From positions 1 to 64,000 of the forward strand of contig CAYORU010000010.1 of assembly GCA_964406445.1 (NCBI GenBank): a DNA stretch of 64,000 nucleotides. The letters are read 5' to 3'. Position 1 is the first letter of the stretch. Each line of letters begins with the position of its first letter. The notes below the pieces were generated by a model that saw only the letters and a program-made list of their open reading frames with translations, made no database searches and was not told where the DNA came from. Origin of the DNA: SG8-30 sp964406445 (GTDB lineage Bacteria > Pseudomonadota > Gammaproteobacteria > Steroidobacterales > Steroidobacteraceae). Both the position numbers and the translations under genes were made by a program. This document shows, piece by piece, positions 44,222 through 53,699 of this stretch.

Positions 44222-44952
44222 GCCTCTCCCTCCAGCCGGCGCAAGGCCAGCATCACGTCGCGGCTCCTGAGGCCGCGGCCCTCCAGGCAGTGCGCGAGCG
44301 CCTCGCGCAAGAGCCGCCGGGCGCCCGACAGGGCCGCGGGCGTCTCGAGCTGGCCCGCGGCGAGCGCCAGCAGGTCGCCGCCGCGGTAGCTGCCTTCCGG
44401 CACCGGCTCGGCGACGGCCCGCACGACGCCGTGCCCGGCCCTGAAATGATAGTACCGATCGGGCTCGAGGGGCTCGCCCCCGCCGGCCTCCCGGGACAGT
44501 TCGAGCCCGTAGCCCAGCTGGTCGAGCAGCAGCAGCTCGAACAGCCGCAGCGTCGCCTGCTCGTGGCCGCCGCCCGCCAGCGCCGCCACCGCGGCCGAGT
44601 AGCCGCCGAAGATCTCCGCCTGTGGCTCTTCCCGCGGCAGCAGCCGCAGCAGCAGCTCGTTGAGGTAGAAGCCCGACATCAGCCGCGCCGGCGGCAGGGC
44701 GCGGCAGTCGCCGGCGATCTCGGCGCCGGTCAGCGTGCCGCCGTCCGCGCGACCCGACCAGGACACGGCGAGCGGGACGAACGGCTGCAGCACGGCCCGC
44801 AGCGGCGACCCGCCGCGGCGGACGCCGCGCGCGAACAGGGTCACCCGGCCGTGGCCGCGGGTCACCAGCTCGAGGATCCGGCTCGAGTCGCTGAAGGGCC
44901 GGTGGTGCAGGAGCCAGGCCGGCTCGAGCAGCACGCGCCGCCGCGCGCTCAT
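44218..44952 (-). CDS. recO: DNA repair protein RecO
   Basis: This 244-residue protein loads RecA onto SSB-coated DNA with RecR. The N-terminal OB fold (PAWLLHHRPFSDSSRILELV, TLFARGVRRGGSPLRAVL) and the helical C-terminus (LMSGFYLNELLLRLLPREEP) fit. No zinc cysteines, as usual in this class. The start is ATG 44952, overlapping the era stop. Confidence 0.95.
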   Translation of the reverse strand: MSARRRVLLEPAWLLHHRPFSDSSRILELVTRGHGRVTLFARGVRRGGSPLRAVLQPFVPLAVSWSGRADGGTLTGAEIAGDCRALPPARLMSGFYLNELLLRLLPREEPQAEIFGGYSAAVAALAGGGHEQATLRLFELLLLDQLGYGLELSREAGGGEPLEPDRYYHFRAGHGVVRAVAEPVPEGSYRGGDLLALAAGQLETPAALSGARRLLREALAHCLEGRGLRSRDVMLALRRLEGEA

Positions 44953-45851
44953 GTGTCGTAGCCGAACTGCCGAAGCGCCGACTCGCTGTCGACCCAGTTC
45001 TCGCGCACTTTCACCCACAGCTCGAGGTGGATGCGCCGGTCGAGCAGCTCGTTGAGCTCGAGCCGCGCCGCCTGGCCGACCTGCTTGAGGCGCTCGCCGC
45101 GCTCGCCGATCACGATGCGCCGCTGGCCCTCGCTCTCGACCCAGACCACGGCGCCGACGAGCGTGCGGCCCGGCTCGTCGTCCTCGACCCAGCGCTCGAT
45201 CTCCACCGTCAGCCCGTAGGGCAGCTCGTCGCGCAGCACGTGGGTCAGCTTCTCGCGCACCACCTCCGCCGCGAGGAAACGCTCCGAGCGGTCCGTGACC
45301 TGGTCTTCGGGCCAGGCCGGCGGGCCCTCCGGCAACCGGGCCGCGATCAGCCTGAGCAGCCGCTCCAGGTTGTCGGCGCGCAGCGCCGAGACCGGCACCA
45401 CCTCCAGGAAATCGTGGCGCGTGGCGTGCGACTGCAGCAGCGGCAGCAGCTTTTCCTTGGGGCGCACCCGGTCGACCTTGTTGACCACGAGGATCGCCGG
45501 CCGGCCAGAGTCCTTCACCCGTTCGAGCGCCGCGTCGTCCTCCGGCGTCCAGCGCGTCGCGTCGGCCACCAGCAGCAGCAGGTCGGCCTCGGCCAGGGAG
45601 CCGAGCGCGGCGCGATTCATGGCCTGGTTCAGCCGCCGCCCGGCACGGGCATGCAGGCCGGGCGTGTCCAGGAAGGTGACCTGGAAGCCCGGCCGCGAGA
45701 CGACGCCGGCGATCCGGTGGCGGGTGGTTTGCGGCTTGGGCGAGACGATGCTGACCTTCTGCCCCACCAGCGCGTTGAGCAGCGTCGACTTGCCGACGTT
45801 CGGCCGCCCGACCAGCGCCACGGCGCCCGAGCGGTGGGCTGCCGCGGTCAT
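44949..45851 (-). CDS. era: GTPase Era
   Basis: This 300-residue GTPase helps mature 16S rRNA and assemble the 30S subunit. G1 GRPNVGKSTL, G3 DTPGLH, G4 NKVD and the C-terminal KH domain (VIGERGERLKQVGQAARLEL) are all seen. It overlaps rnc (ATGA) and recO. The order rnc–era–recO is standard. Confidence 0.98.
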   Translation of the reverse strand: MTAAAHRSGAVALVGRPNVGKSTLLNALVGQKVSIVSPKPQTTRHRIAGVVSRPGFQVTFLDTPGLHARAGRRLNQAMNRAALGSLAEADLLLLVADATRWTPEDDAALERVKDSGRPAILVVNKVDRVRPKEKLLPLLQSHATRHDFLEVVPVSALRADNLERLLRLIAARLPEGPPAWPEDQVTDRSERFLAAEVVREKLTHVLRDELPYGLTVEIERWVEDDEPGRTLVGAVVWVESEGQRRIVIGERGERLKQVGQAARLELNELLDRRIHLELWVKVRENWVDSESALRQFGYDT

Positions 45852-46540
45852 CCGCCCGCCTTGCCGTCGACGAGGAGGAGCAGCCGCTCAGCGGCCTCCT
45901 GCTCGGCGCGTCGCCGGCTGGTCCCGGTCGCGTCGGCGGCAACGCCCAGGTCGTCCGCGCTGCAGCGGACCCGGAAACGCTGGTCGTGGGGCTCGCCGGT
46001 GACCTCGAGGATCTCGTAGCGCGGCAGCGCGAGGCCGCGGGCCTGCAGCCGCTCCTGCAGGCGCGTCTTGGCATCCTTCAGGTCCGCCGCAGCGGGCAGG
46101 AGCGACAGGCGCGGGCCGAGCAGCCGCTTCACCGCCGCCCGCGCGGCGTCGAGCCCGGCCCCGAGGTAGACGGCGCCGATCACGGCCTCGAGCGCATCGG
46201 CCAGGATCGAGGCGCGCCGGAAGCCGCCCGACTTGAGCTCGCCCTCGCCAAGCCGGAGATGGTCGCCCAGGCCGAGATCGAGCGCGACGGCGCCGAGCGA
46301 CTCGCCGCTGACCAGGCTCGCGCGGTATCTGGACAATTCTCCCTCCGTGGCATCCGGAAACTCGCCGTAGAGCATTTCCGCGACGATGAACGACAGGACC
46401 GCGTCGCCAAGGTACTCCAGGCGCTCGTTGTTGCGCGAGGAGAAGCTGCGGTGGGTCAGCGCGTCGGCCAGCAGCCCCTCGTCGGGCACCCTGCAGCCGA
46501 GGGCACGCTCAAGCCACTGGGCCGCCGCATCGGCCGCCAT
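45848..46540 (-). CDS. rnc: Ribonuclease III
   Basis: This 230-residue double-strand-specific RNase has the signature NERLEYLGDAVLSFI, acidic catalytic residues (ILADALEAVIGAVYLG) and a C-terminal dsRNA-binding domain (DAKTRLQERLQARG; GTSRRRAEQEAAERLL). It processes rRNA precursors. It follows the DUF4845 gene by 9 bp. Confidence 0.98.
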   Translation of the reverse strand: MAADAAAQWLERALGCRVPDEGLLADALTHRSFSSRNNERLEYLGDAVLSFIVAEMLYGEFPDATEGELSRYRASLVSGESLGAVALDLGLGDHLRLGEGELKSGGFRRASILADALEAVIGAVYLGAGLDAARAAVKRLLGPRLSLLPAAADLKDAKTRLQERLQARGLALPRYEILEVTGEPHDQRFRVRCSADDLGVAADATGTSRRRAEQEAAERLLLLVDGKAGG

Positions 46541-46549
46541 GGCCCGGCC

Positions 46550-46921
46550 TCAGCGGGCCGGGATCTCGACGGTCTTGTCGAAGTCCACGAGGAAGGAGAT
46601 GTTGTAGGCGAAGGGCGCGACGGCCTCGTAGGCCGCCGACACCTCGAAGACCTCGCCCTTGCGCTGGATCGTGACGTCGTTGTGGGAGATCACGTTGACC
46701 ATCTCGATGTCGAAGTGCCGCTCGATCGACTTGCGGATCATGAACTCGCTGCTGCCGGGATTCGACTCGTACTCGTCCCGGACCTTCTCCAGCGTGCTGG
46801 CGATCTTCATGTTCTCGAGGTAGAGCGGCGCCACGCGGATGCCCGCGTAGATCCAGCCGCCGACCACGATGATCACGAGCAAGAGCCCGAGGAAGGTCAT
46901 CCCGCGTTGCCTGGCGCGCAT
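46550..46921 (-). CDS. DUF4845 membrane protein
   Basis: This 123-residue protein has one N-terminal membrane helix (GMTFLGLLLVIIVVGGWIYA) that looks like a type IV pilin start, and a periplasmic domain of about 90 residues. It matches DUF4845, regularly coded between lepB and rnc. The function is unknown. The pilin-like start may be a peptidase substrate, which is a guess. Confidence 0.88.
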   Translation of the reverse strand: MRARQRGMTFLGLLLVIIVVGGWIYAGIRVAPLYLENMKIASTLEKVRDEYESNPGSSEFMIRKSIERHFDIEMVNVISHNDVTIQRKGEVFEVSAAYEAVAPFAYNISFLVDFDKTVEIPAR

Positions 46922-46943
46922 GTCGATGTCTCCTGCGAGAAAA

Positions 46944-47729
46944 CTACTGGATCCGCGTGCCCATCCGGTCCCACAGCAGGACCGAGTCGGGGTCCGGGTT
47001 GAAGGACAGCCAGATCGCCACGGCCTTGCCGATCAGGTTATCGGCCGGGACGACGCCGACTTCAGGGAAACGGCTGTCGCGGCTGTTGTTGCGGTTGTCG
47101 CCCATCATGAAGTAGTGCCCCTCCGGCACGACCCACTCGCCGTCGCTGGCCGGTCGCGCCGGGTCGATCATGACCGCGTGTTCGGTCTCGCCCAGCCGCT
47201 CGCGCCCGACCATGCTGTAGCGGTACTGGACTTCCTTGGGGCCCCGGTAGAAGTCGCCCGCCAGCAGCGGCACCGGCTGGCCGTTCACGGAGACCTGCGG
47301 ACCGCTCACGCGGATCCGGTCGCCCGGCAGGCCGACCAGGCGCTTGATGAACACCACCGAGGGCTCGGTCGGCTTGCGGAACACGATGACGTCACCCCGG
47401 GCCGGCGCGCCGATCGGCAGTATCTTCCAGTTGACCACGGGCAGCCGCAACCCGTACCCCCACTTGTTCACGAAGATGAAGTCGCCCTGGATCAGGGTCG
47501 GCATCATGGAGTCCGAGGGGATCCTGAACGGCTCGTACAGGAAGGAACGCAGCACCAGCACGAAGAGGATCACCGGGAAGAACGAGCGCGACCAGTCGAC
47601 GATCACCGGCTCCGTCGCGCCCTCGCCGCGCGCCAGCCGGCGCGGCCTGAGCAGCCAGTGGTCGACGCCCCAGACGACGCCGGTCACCAGGGTCAGCACC
47701 ACCAGCACGAACGAGAAGTCGAAGATCAT
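46944..47729 (-). CDS. lepB: Signal peptidase I
   Basis: This 261-residue inner-membrane peptidase removes signal peptides of exported proteins. It has two N-terminal helices, the Ser of IPSDSMMPTLIQGDF, the Lys of VFIKRLVGLPGDRI and the box GDNRNNSRDSRF. It lies 13 bp after lepA, its usual partner. Confidence 0.97.
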   Translation of the reverse strand: MIFDFSFVLVVLTLVTGVVWGVDHWLLRPRRLARGEGATEPVIVDWSRSFFPVILFVLVLRSFLYEPFRIPSDSMMPTLIQGDFIFVNKWGYGLRLPVVNWKILPIGAPARGDVIVFRKPTEPSVVFIKRLVGLPGDRIRVSGPQVSVNGQPVPLLAGDFYRGPKEVQYRYSMVGRERLGETEHAVMIDPARPASDGEWVVPEGHYFMMGDNRNNSRDSRFPEVGVVPADNLIGKAVAIWLSFNPDPDSVLLWDRMGTRIQ

Positions 47730-47742
47730 CTAGGGCCTGCCG

Positions 47743-49536
<1,794 letters not shown>

Positions 49537-49623
49537 CGACGCCTGTCGCGACGGGAGCCGGGTGGCCCGGCCCTCCGGTCAAAAAAGTCCGGGGAGTATA
49601 CCAGCGGCGGGTCGCCGGCCCGG

Positions 49624-49878
49624 TCAGTCGTCGAGCAGCCGTTCCAGGGATTCGAGGTCGAGCCGGCCGTGGCAGGCCGGCACGCCGTCGACCGTCAGGA
49701 CCGGGACCTTGAGCCCGAACCGCCGCCGGGTGACCGGGTCTGCGTCCACGTCGCGCAGCGTCACCGAGAGGCCGCGCCCGGCGAGCCAGGGCGCCAGCTC
49801 TTCCAGCATCTCGTCGCACAGCCCGCAGGACTCGCGGGTGTAGAGGACCAGCCTCCCGGCCGGATCAGCGGCCGGCAT
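49624..49878 (-). CDS. Glutaredoxin-like protein (DUF836)
   Basis: This 84-residue thioredoxin-fold protein has the CxxC site ESCGLCDEML and the cis-Pro loop LKVPVLTVDG. It fits the DUF836 glutaredoxin family commonly placed between rseB and lepA. The start is ATG 49878, inside the rseB 3' end (14-bp overlap). The partner substrate is unknown. Confidence 0.88.
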   Translation of the reverse strand: MPAADPAGRLVLYTRESCGLCDEMLEELAPWLAGRGLSVTLRDVDADPVTRRRFGLKVPVLTVDGVPACHGRLDLESLERLLDD

Positions 49879-50839
49879 TCGGCTTCTTCTGCAGACCCTG
49901 GGCGAGCACCTCGAGGGTCGCGGCCGGCACCTCGCCAATGGCCGTCACCTGGTGGCCCTCGACGACGGTCGACAAGGCCGACGCCGGACCGGCGCGCCCG
50001 GCACCCAGCGGCGGCCGCTCGCCCGGCGTGGCGGCGCGGATGAACAGCGACACCGAGGCCAGCCCGTCGGAGAACACCAGGTGGTTCACCGGCGCCGGCG
50101 CCCCCGCCACGTCCTGGATGGCGGACGCCGAGAGCCTGAACCCCGGCGGCGGGCTCGGCACCGACCAGGCGCCGGCCTCCTGCGCCGGCTGCGCCACCTG
50201 GCGCACCCAGCGGAACTCGCGTCGGTCGAAACCCGGGTCGAGCTCGGCCTCGGCGATGTCGTCGCGAAGCTCGAGGCGCGTGAACCGCATCCGCTCGATC
50301 GGCCGCCCGTCGCCACCGGACAACTCGGACTTCACGGGCAGCCCGCTGCCCTCGTCGATCCACAGCCGGTGCCCGAAGCGGTAGCCGTCCCGGGGCCGGA
50401 TCGCGATCTGGACCGCCCGTCGACCGTTCAGCGAAGTGACCTGCCGCTCGAGCGCCACCTCGTACCAGCGCTCCACTTCGGGCCCGAAGCGCGGCATCCG
50501 TCCGAACAGCCCGCTGCGCTCCGCGCGGTATTCGATGATCGCGAGCTTCTGGTCGGGCAGGTAGGCGATGACTTCGTCGCCGTCGCGAACGACCTCGCGC
50601 CCCGACGGCGACAGCGCCGTCAGGCGCTCGCGCGTCCGGCCCTCGCTCACGTGGTGGACGATCCGCAGCCGCTCCAAGCGGCCGGCCGACTCGACCTCGA
50701 ACTCGCCGACGTAGCTCGAGGCGGCCAGCGCCTCGGTCATCCGGTCGATCCAGACGCGCGCTTCGTCCTCGGCGCGCGCTGCCCCCGGGCTCGTCACCGC
50801 GAGGGCCGCGGCGGCCGCCACGGCGGCCGCGCGGATCAT
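49865..50839 (-). CDS. rseB: Sigma-E regulatory protein RseB (MucB)
   Basis: This 324-residue periplasmic protein has a signal peptide (MIRAAAVAAAAALAVTSPGA) and the MucB/RseB two-domain fold: lipid-sensing domain (SYVGEFEVESAGRLERLRIV) and C-terminal domain (APVNHLVFSDGLASVSLFI). It protects RseA from cleavage until envelope stress. Its start overlaps the rseA stop. Confidence 0.93.
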   Translation of the reverse strand: MIRAAAVAAAAALAVTSPGAARAEDEARVWIDRMTEALAASSYVGEFEVESAGRLERLRIVHHVSEGRTRERLTALSPSGREVVRDGDEVIAYLPDQKLAIIEYRAERSGLFGRMPRFGPEVERWYEVALERQVTSLNGRRAVQIAIRPRDGYRFGHRLWIDEGSGLPVKSELSGGDGRPIERMRFTRLELRDDIAEAELDPGFDRREFRWVRQVAQPAQEAGAWSVPSPPPGFRLSASAIQDVAGAPAPVNHLVFSDGLASVSLFIRAATPGERPPLGAGRAGPASALSTVVEGHQVTAIGEVPAATLEVLAQGLQKKPNAGR

Positions 50840-51480
50840 CGGGTCACGGGCTCCGCGGCCGCGTCCTCCGCCGGCGCGGGCGCAGGCGGCGTCTCGGCCG
50901 GCGGCGCGACGATCACGGTGCGGCGCGCCAGCGGCGAGGTGAATTCGCTGTGGGCGACGAGGTAGGACGCCAGCTGCGCGCCGCCGAGATTGTTGCCGGC
51001 GGCGGGCGCAGGCGGCGTCGTGTACGACGGCGCCTGAGCGTCGGCGGCCGGCGCCCCGGGCGCGGCCACGGCCGCCAGGGCGGGCGCCGCGTCGAACGAC
51101 GCCTCGAGCGCGACCTGCTGCGGCGCCACGGCCGTCACGTCGGTCTGGAGCTGCGGGATCACGACCAGGGCAGCTGCCGCCACCCCTGCCGCCACGCCCA
51201 GGCCGCCGAGCGGCCCGAGCCAGCGCGCGGCCCGCCCCAGGATCGGCGAGGCCGGCAGCGCCGGCTCGATCGCGATCGCGGCGCGGACCCGGTTCGCCAC
51301 GTGCTTCGCGGCGCTCACCTCGCCATCCGCGCGCAGCGCGGCGCCGATCAGCGAGTAACGCGACAGCGTTCCCTTGAGATCGTCGTCCCGTCCCAGCCGC
51401 TTGAGCAGCAGCGTGGTCTCGGCCTCCGGCAGTTCGCCGTCCAGAAACGCGGAGAGCTGTTCCTTGATCGTGTCGGTCAT
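50836..51480 (-). CDS. rseA: Anti-sigma-E factor RseA (MucA-like)
   Basis: This 214-residue protein has a cytosolic sigma-binding domain (KEQLSAFLDGELPEAETTLL, LKGTLSRYSLIGAALR), one membrane helix (GLGVAAGVAAAALVVIP) and an Ala/Pro-rich periplasmic tail. It holds RpoE inactive and is cut by site-1 and site-2 proteases under stress. It overlaps rpoE by 4 nt, coupling their levels. Confidence 0.92.
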   Translation of the reverse strand: MTDTIKEQLSAFLDGELPEAETTLLLKRLGRDDDLKGTLSRYSLIGAALRADGEVSAAKHVANRVRAAIAIEPALPASPILGRAARWLGPLGGLGVAAGVAAAALVVIPQLQTDVTAVAPQQVALEASFDAAPALAAVAAPGAPAADAQAPSYTTPPAPAAGNNLGGAQLASYLVAHSEFTSPLARRTVIVAPPAETPPAPAPAEDAAAEPVTR

Positions 51481-52115
51481 GTGTCGTCCCCGGAGCGCCC
51501 GAGACCGCCCTCGAACACCACCTTCAGGTGGCGGTCGATGGCCTCGCGGGCGCGAAAGATTCGCGAGCGCACCGTCCCGACCGGGCATTCCATGGTGCGC
51601 GCGATGTCCTCGTAGCTGAGCCCCTCAAGTTCCCTGAGCACGATGGCCGTGCGCAGGTCCTCCGGAAGGTTGTCGATGGCGCGGTTGACCGTCGCGCGGA
51701 TCTCGTCGGTGAGCAGCAGCCGCTCGGGCGTGTCCGGATCGCGCAGGCGCTGGCTCAGGTCCGGGCCGCTGCCGTCCGCGTCGAGGTCGTAGGTCATGGG
51801 GCGACGGCCGGAGGACACCAGCGCGTTCTTCGCCGTGTTGATCGCGATCCGGTACATCCAGGTGTAGAACGCGCTGTCGCCGCGAAAGCCAGGCAGGGCC
51901 CGGTAGGCCTTGATGAAGGCGTCCTGCGTCACGTCCTCGGCCTCGGCCGGGTCCCGCACGTAGCGCTGGACCAGCTTCAGCACCTTGTGCTGGTACTTGA
52001 GCACGAGCGCGTCGAAGGCGGACTTGTCCCCCTTCTGCACCCTGCGCACCAGCGAAAGATCGCCCGTATCGCCCCCGTTGGGCACCGTCGTCAGCACTGC
52101 ACCAGCCGATTCCAT
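51477..52115 (-). CDS. rpoE: RNA polymerase sigma factor RpoE (AlgU-like)
   Basis: This 212-residue ECF sigma factor has region 2 (YVRDPAEAEDVTQDAFIKAY, FRGDSAFYTWMYRIAINTAK) and region 4 (LRELEGLSYEDIARTMECPV). It directs envelope-stress genes. I chose ATG 52115. The sigma-E-like promoter directly upstream would start transcription within a base or two of this ATG, so translation may begin here leaderless or at the in-frame GTG about 13 codons before the conserved LVRRVQKGD. An upstream frame to 52196 crosses the promoter and is rejected. Confidence 0.94.
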   Translation of the reverse strand: MESAGAVLTTVPNGGDTGDLSLVRRVQKGDKSAFDALVLKYQHKVLKLVQRYVRDPAEAEDVTQDAFIKAYRALPGFRGDSAFYTWMYRIAINTAKNALVSSGRRPMTYDLDADGSGPDLSQRLRDPDTPERLLLTDEIRATVNRAIDNLPEDLRTAIVLRELEGLSYEDIARTMECPVGTVRSRIFRAREAIDRHLKVVFEGGLGRSGDDT

Positions 52116-52121
52116 GCCGGG

Positions 52122-52148
52122 TCTGACCGGCGGCTCCCCGAGAAGTTC
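52122..52148 (-). promoter_or_regulatory. Sigma-E-type autoregulatory promoter of rpoE
   Basis: On the minus strand GAACTT (52143-52148), 16 bp, TCAGA (52122-52126). This matches the RpoE/AlgU promoter form and fits positive autoregulation. Confidence 0.6.
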
Positions 52149-52203
52149 GCGAGGGGGGGCGTCGCGGCCGGATTGCGCTGCCTCCTGTCCGTGCAAGCCG
52201 CAA

Positions 52204-52632
52204 TCATATCAGGCGTGGACGCAGATCCTGGCGGCTCGCCCTGAGCAGGACCTTCAGCCGGCGGAAGTCCCCCTCCGGCAACGACTGCCGGGGTATCCAC
52301 AGCACCTGGCGCCGGCCGCCTGCCTCGCAGGCGAGCAGGACGAGACCCGCCAGCACGCGGCTGCCCGGCAGGACGCGGGCGGCGAGGCCCGAGGGCTGCA
52401 GCACGAGGCCCTCGGGGCCCGCGGCCAGCCCGCGGATGGGACAGCCGCGGCCCGGCACGGCGCGGCGCAGCGACGGCCAGGTGGAGAGCGCGAGCAGGGT
52501 GAGTCCCGCCGCCGGCAGCGGCGGTACGCCGGCCAGCCAAGGCGCCGCCGCGGCGAGGAGCAGCGTGCCGGCGAACCCGGCGAGCCACCCCGGGCAGGGC
52601 GCGAGCTCAGACTGGAAGCGCCAGCAGCTCAT
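52204..52632 (-). CDS. cptA: YgfX/CptA-like small membrane protein
   Basis: This 142-residue protein has two central hydrophobic helices (WLAGFAGTLLLAAAAPWLAG; LPAAGLTLLALST) and a soluble end (VLWIPRQSLPEGDFRRLKVL), the YgfX/DUF1434 pattern. E. coli CptA was described as a toxin paired with CptB (SdhE), but the toxin-antitoxin role is disputed. It overlaps sdhE by 26 bp, the standard pairing. Confidence 0.85.
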   Translation of the reverse strand: MSCWRFQSELAPCPGWLAGFAGTLLLAAAAPWLAGVPPLPAAGLTLLALSTWPSLRRAVPGRGCPIRGLAAGPEGLVLQPSGLAARVLPGSRVLAGLVLLACEAGGRRQVLWIPRQSLPEGDFRRLKVLLRASRQDLRPRLI

Positions 52633-52855
52633 CGACGACGGCCTGCATCGGGGCGTCGGGCGCCGGCTCGCCCTTGAGCAGCCAGGCCACGAGGTCGGGA
52701 TCCTGCGCCTCGAGCAGTCGCAGGAAGGCGGCGCGCGATGCCGGCGTGGCGTCCGCGTAGCGGCGCTCCAGCCAGCGCAGGAGCAGCAGGTCGAGCTCCT
52801 TCATGCCGCGCCGGCAGCGCCAGCGCAGCCGCCCGAACTCCGCCGCGGCGTCCAT
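52607..52855 (-). CDS. sdhE: FAD assembly factor SdhE
   Basis: This 82-residue protein promotes covalent FAD attachment to SdhA. The RGxxE motif is in RRGMKELDLLLLRWLERRYA, with the conserved acidic FLRLLEAQDPDLVAWLLKG. It lies 9 bp after sdhB in the sdh operon. Together with SdhAF4 at the other end it gives two different SdhA maturation factors in one operon. Confidence 0.95.
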   Translation of the reverse strand: MDAAAEFGRLRWRCRRGMKELDLLLLRWLERRYADATPASRAAFLRLLEAQDPDLVAWLLKGEPAPDAPMQAVVDELLALPV

Positions 52856-52864
52856 GGCGCTGCC

Positions 52865-53653
52865 TCAGAGGTGCCGCTCGGCCATCATCTTCTTGATCTC
52901 GGCGATGGCCCGCGCCGGGTTGAGGTCCTTGGGGCAGGCCTCGGTGCAATTCATGATGGTGTGGCAGCGGTACAGGCGGAACGGGTCCTCCAGCGCGTCG
53001 AGCCGCTCGCCGGTCGCTTCGTCGCGGGTGTCCACGATCCAGCGGTACGCCGCGAGCAGCGCCGCCGGGCCGAGGTAGCGATCGCTGTTCCACCAGTAGC
53101 TCGGACAGCTCGTCGAGCAGCAGGCGCAGAGGATGCAGGCGCTGGGCCGGTCGATCTTCTCCTGGTCGGCCGGCGACTGGCGCCGCTCGCCATCCGGCGG
53201 GGCCGGCGTGCGCGCCTGCAGCCAGGGCTTGATCGACGCGTACTGCGCGTAGAAGTCGGTCAGGTCCGGGACCAGGTCCTTGATCACCGGCATGTGCGGC
53301 AGGGGGAAGATCCTGATCTCGCCCTTCACCTCGTCGATCGGCTTGGTGCAGGCGAGCGTGTTGACCCCGTCGATGTTCATCGCGCAGGAGCCGCAGATGC
53401 CCTCCCGGCAGGAGCGGCGGAAGGTCAGGCTCGGGTCGACCTCGTTCTTCACCTTGATCAGGGCGTCGAGGACCATCGGGCCGCAGCGGTCGAGGTCCAC
53501 CTCGAAGCGGTCGAGCCGGGGCTTGTCGCCGCTGTCGGGGTCGAATCGGTAGATCCTGAGCGCCTTCACCCGCTTGGCGCCCGCGGGCGCCCTGTGGTGG
53601 CGACCCGGGATGTCCTTGTAGCGGGAATTGGCGGGGAGCGTGAATTCGGCCAT
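52865..53653 (-). CDS. sdhB: Succinate dehydrogenase iron-sulfur subunit
   Basis: This 262-residue subunit passes electrons from FAD to quinone. Three cluster motifs are complete: CREGICGSC (2Fe-2S), CILCACCSTSCPS and CHTIMNCTEACPKDLNP (4Fe-4S and 3Fe-4S). The start is ATG 53653 (MAEFTLPANSRYKD). GTGAGCC heptamers at 53662-53693 lie just upstream, inside the operon. Confidence 0.97.
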   Translation of the reverse strand: MAEFTLPANSRYKDIPGRHHRAPAGAKRVKALRIYRFDPDSGDKPRLDRFEVDLDRCGPMVLDALIKVKNEVDPSLTFRRSCREGICGSCAMNIDGVNTLACTKPIDEVKGEIRIFPLPHMPVIKDLVPDLTDFYAQYASIKPWLQARTPAPPDGERRQSPADQEKIDRPSACILCACCSTSCPSYWWNSDRYLGPAALLAAYRWIVDTRDEATGERLDALEDPFRLYRCHTIMNCTEACPKDLNPARAIAEIKKMMAERHL

Positions 53654-53661
53654 GAGGATAC

Positions 53662-53693
53662 CGTGAAACGTGAGCCGTGAGCCGTGAGCCGTA
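53662..53693. repeat. GTGAGCC heptamer array upstream of sdhB
   Basis: Three GTGAGCC units plus one degenerate unit (GTGAAAC) lie between the sdhA stop and the sdhB start. A matching array lies at 61055-61086 before prfB. Confidence 0.85.
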
Positions 53694-53699
53694 GGGAAT

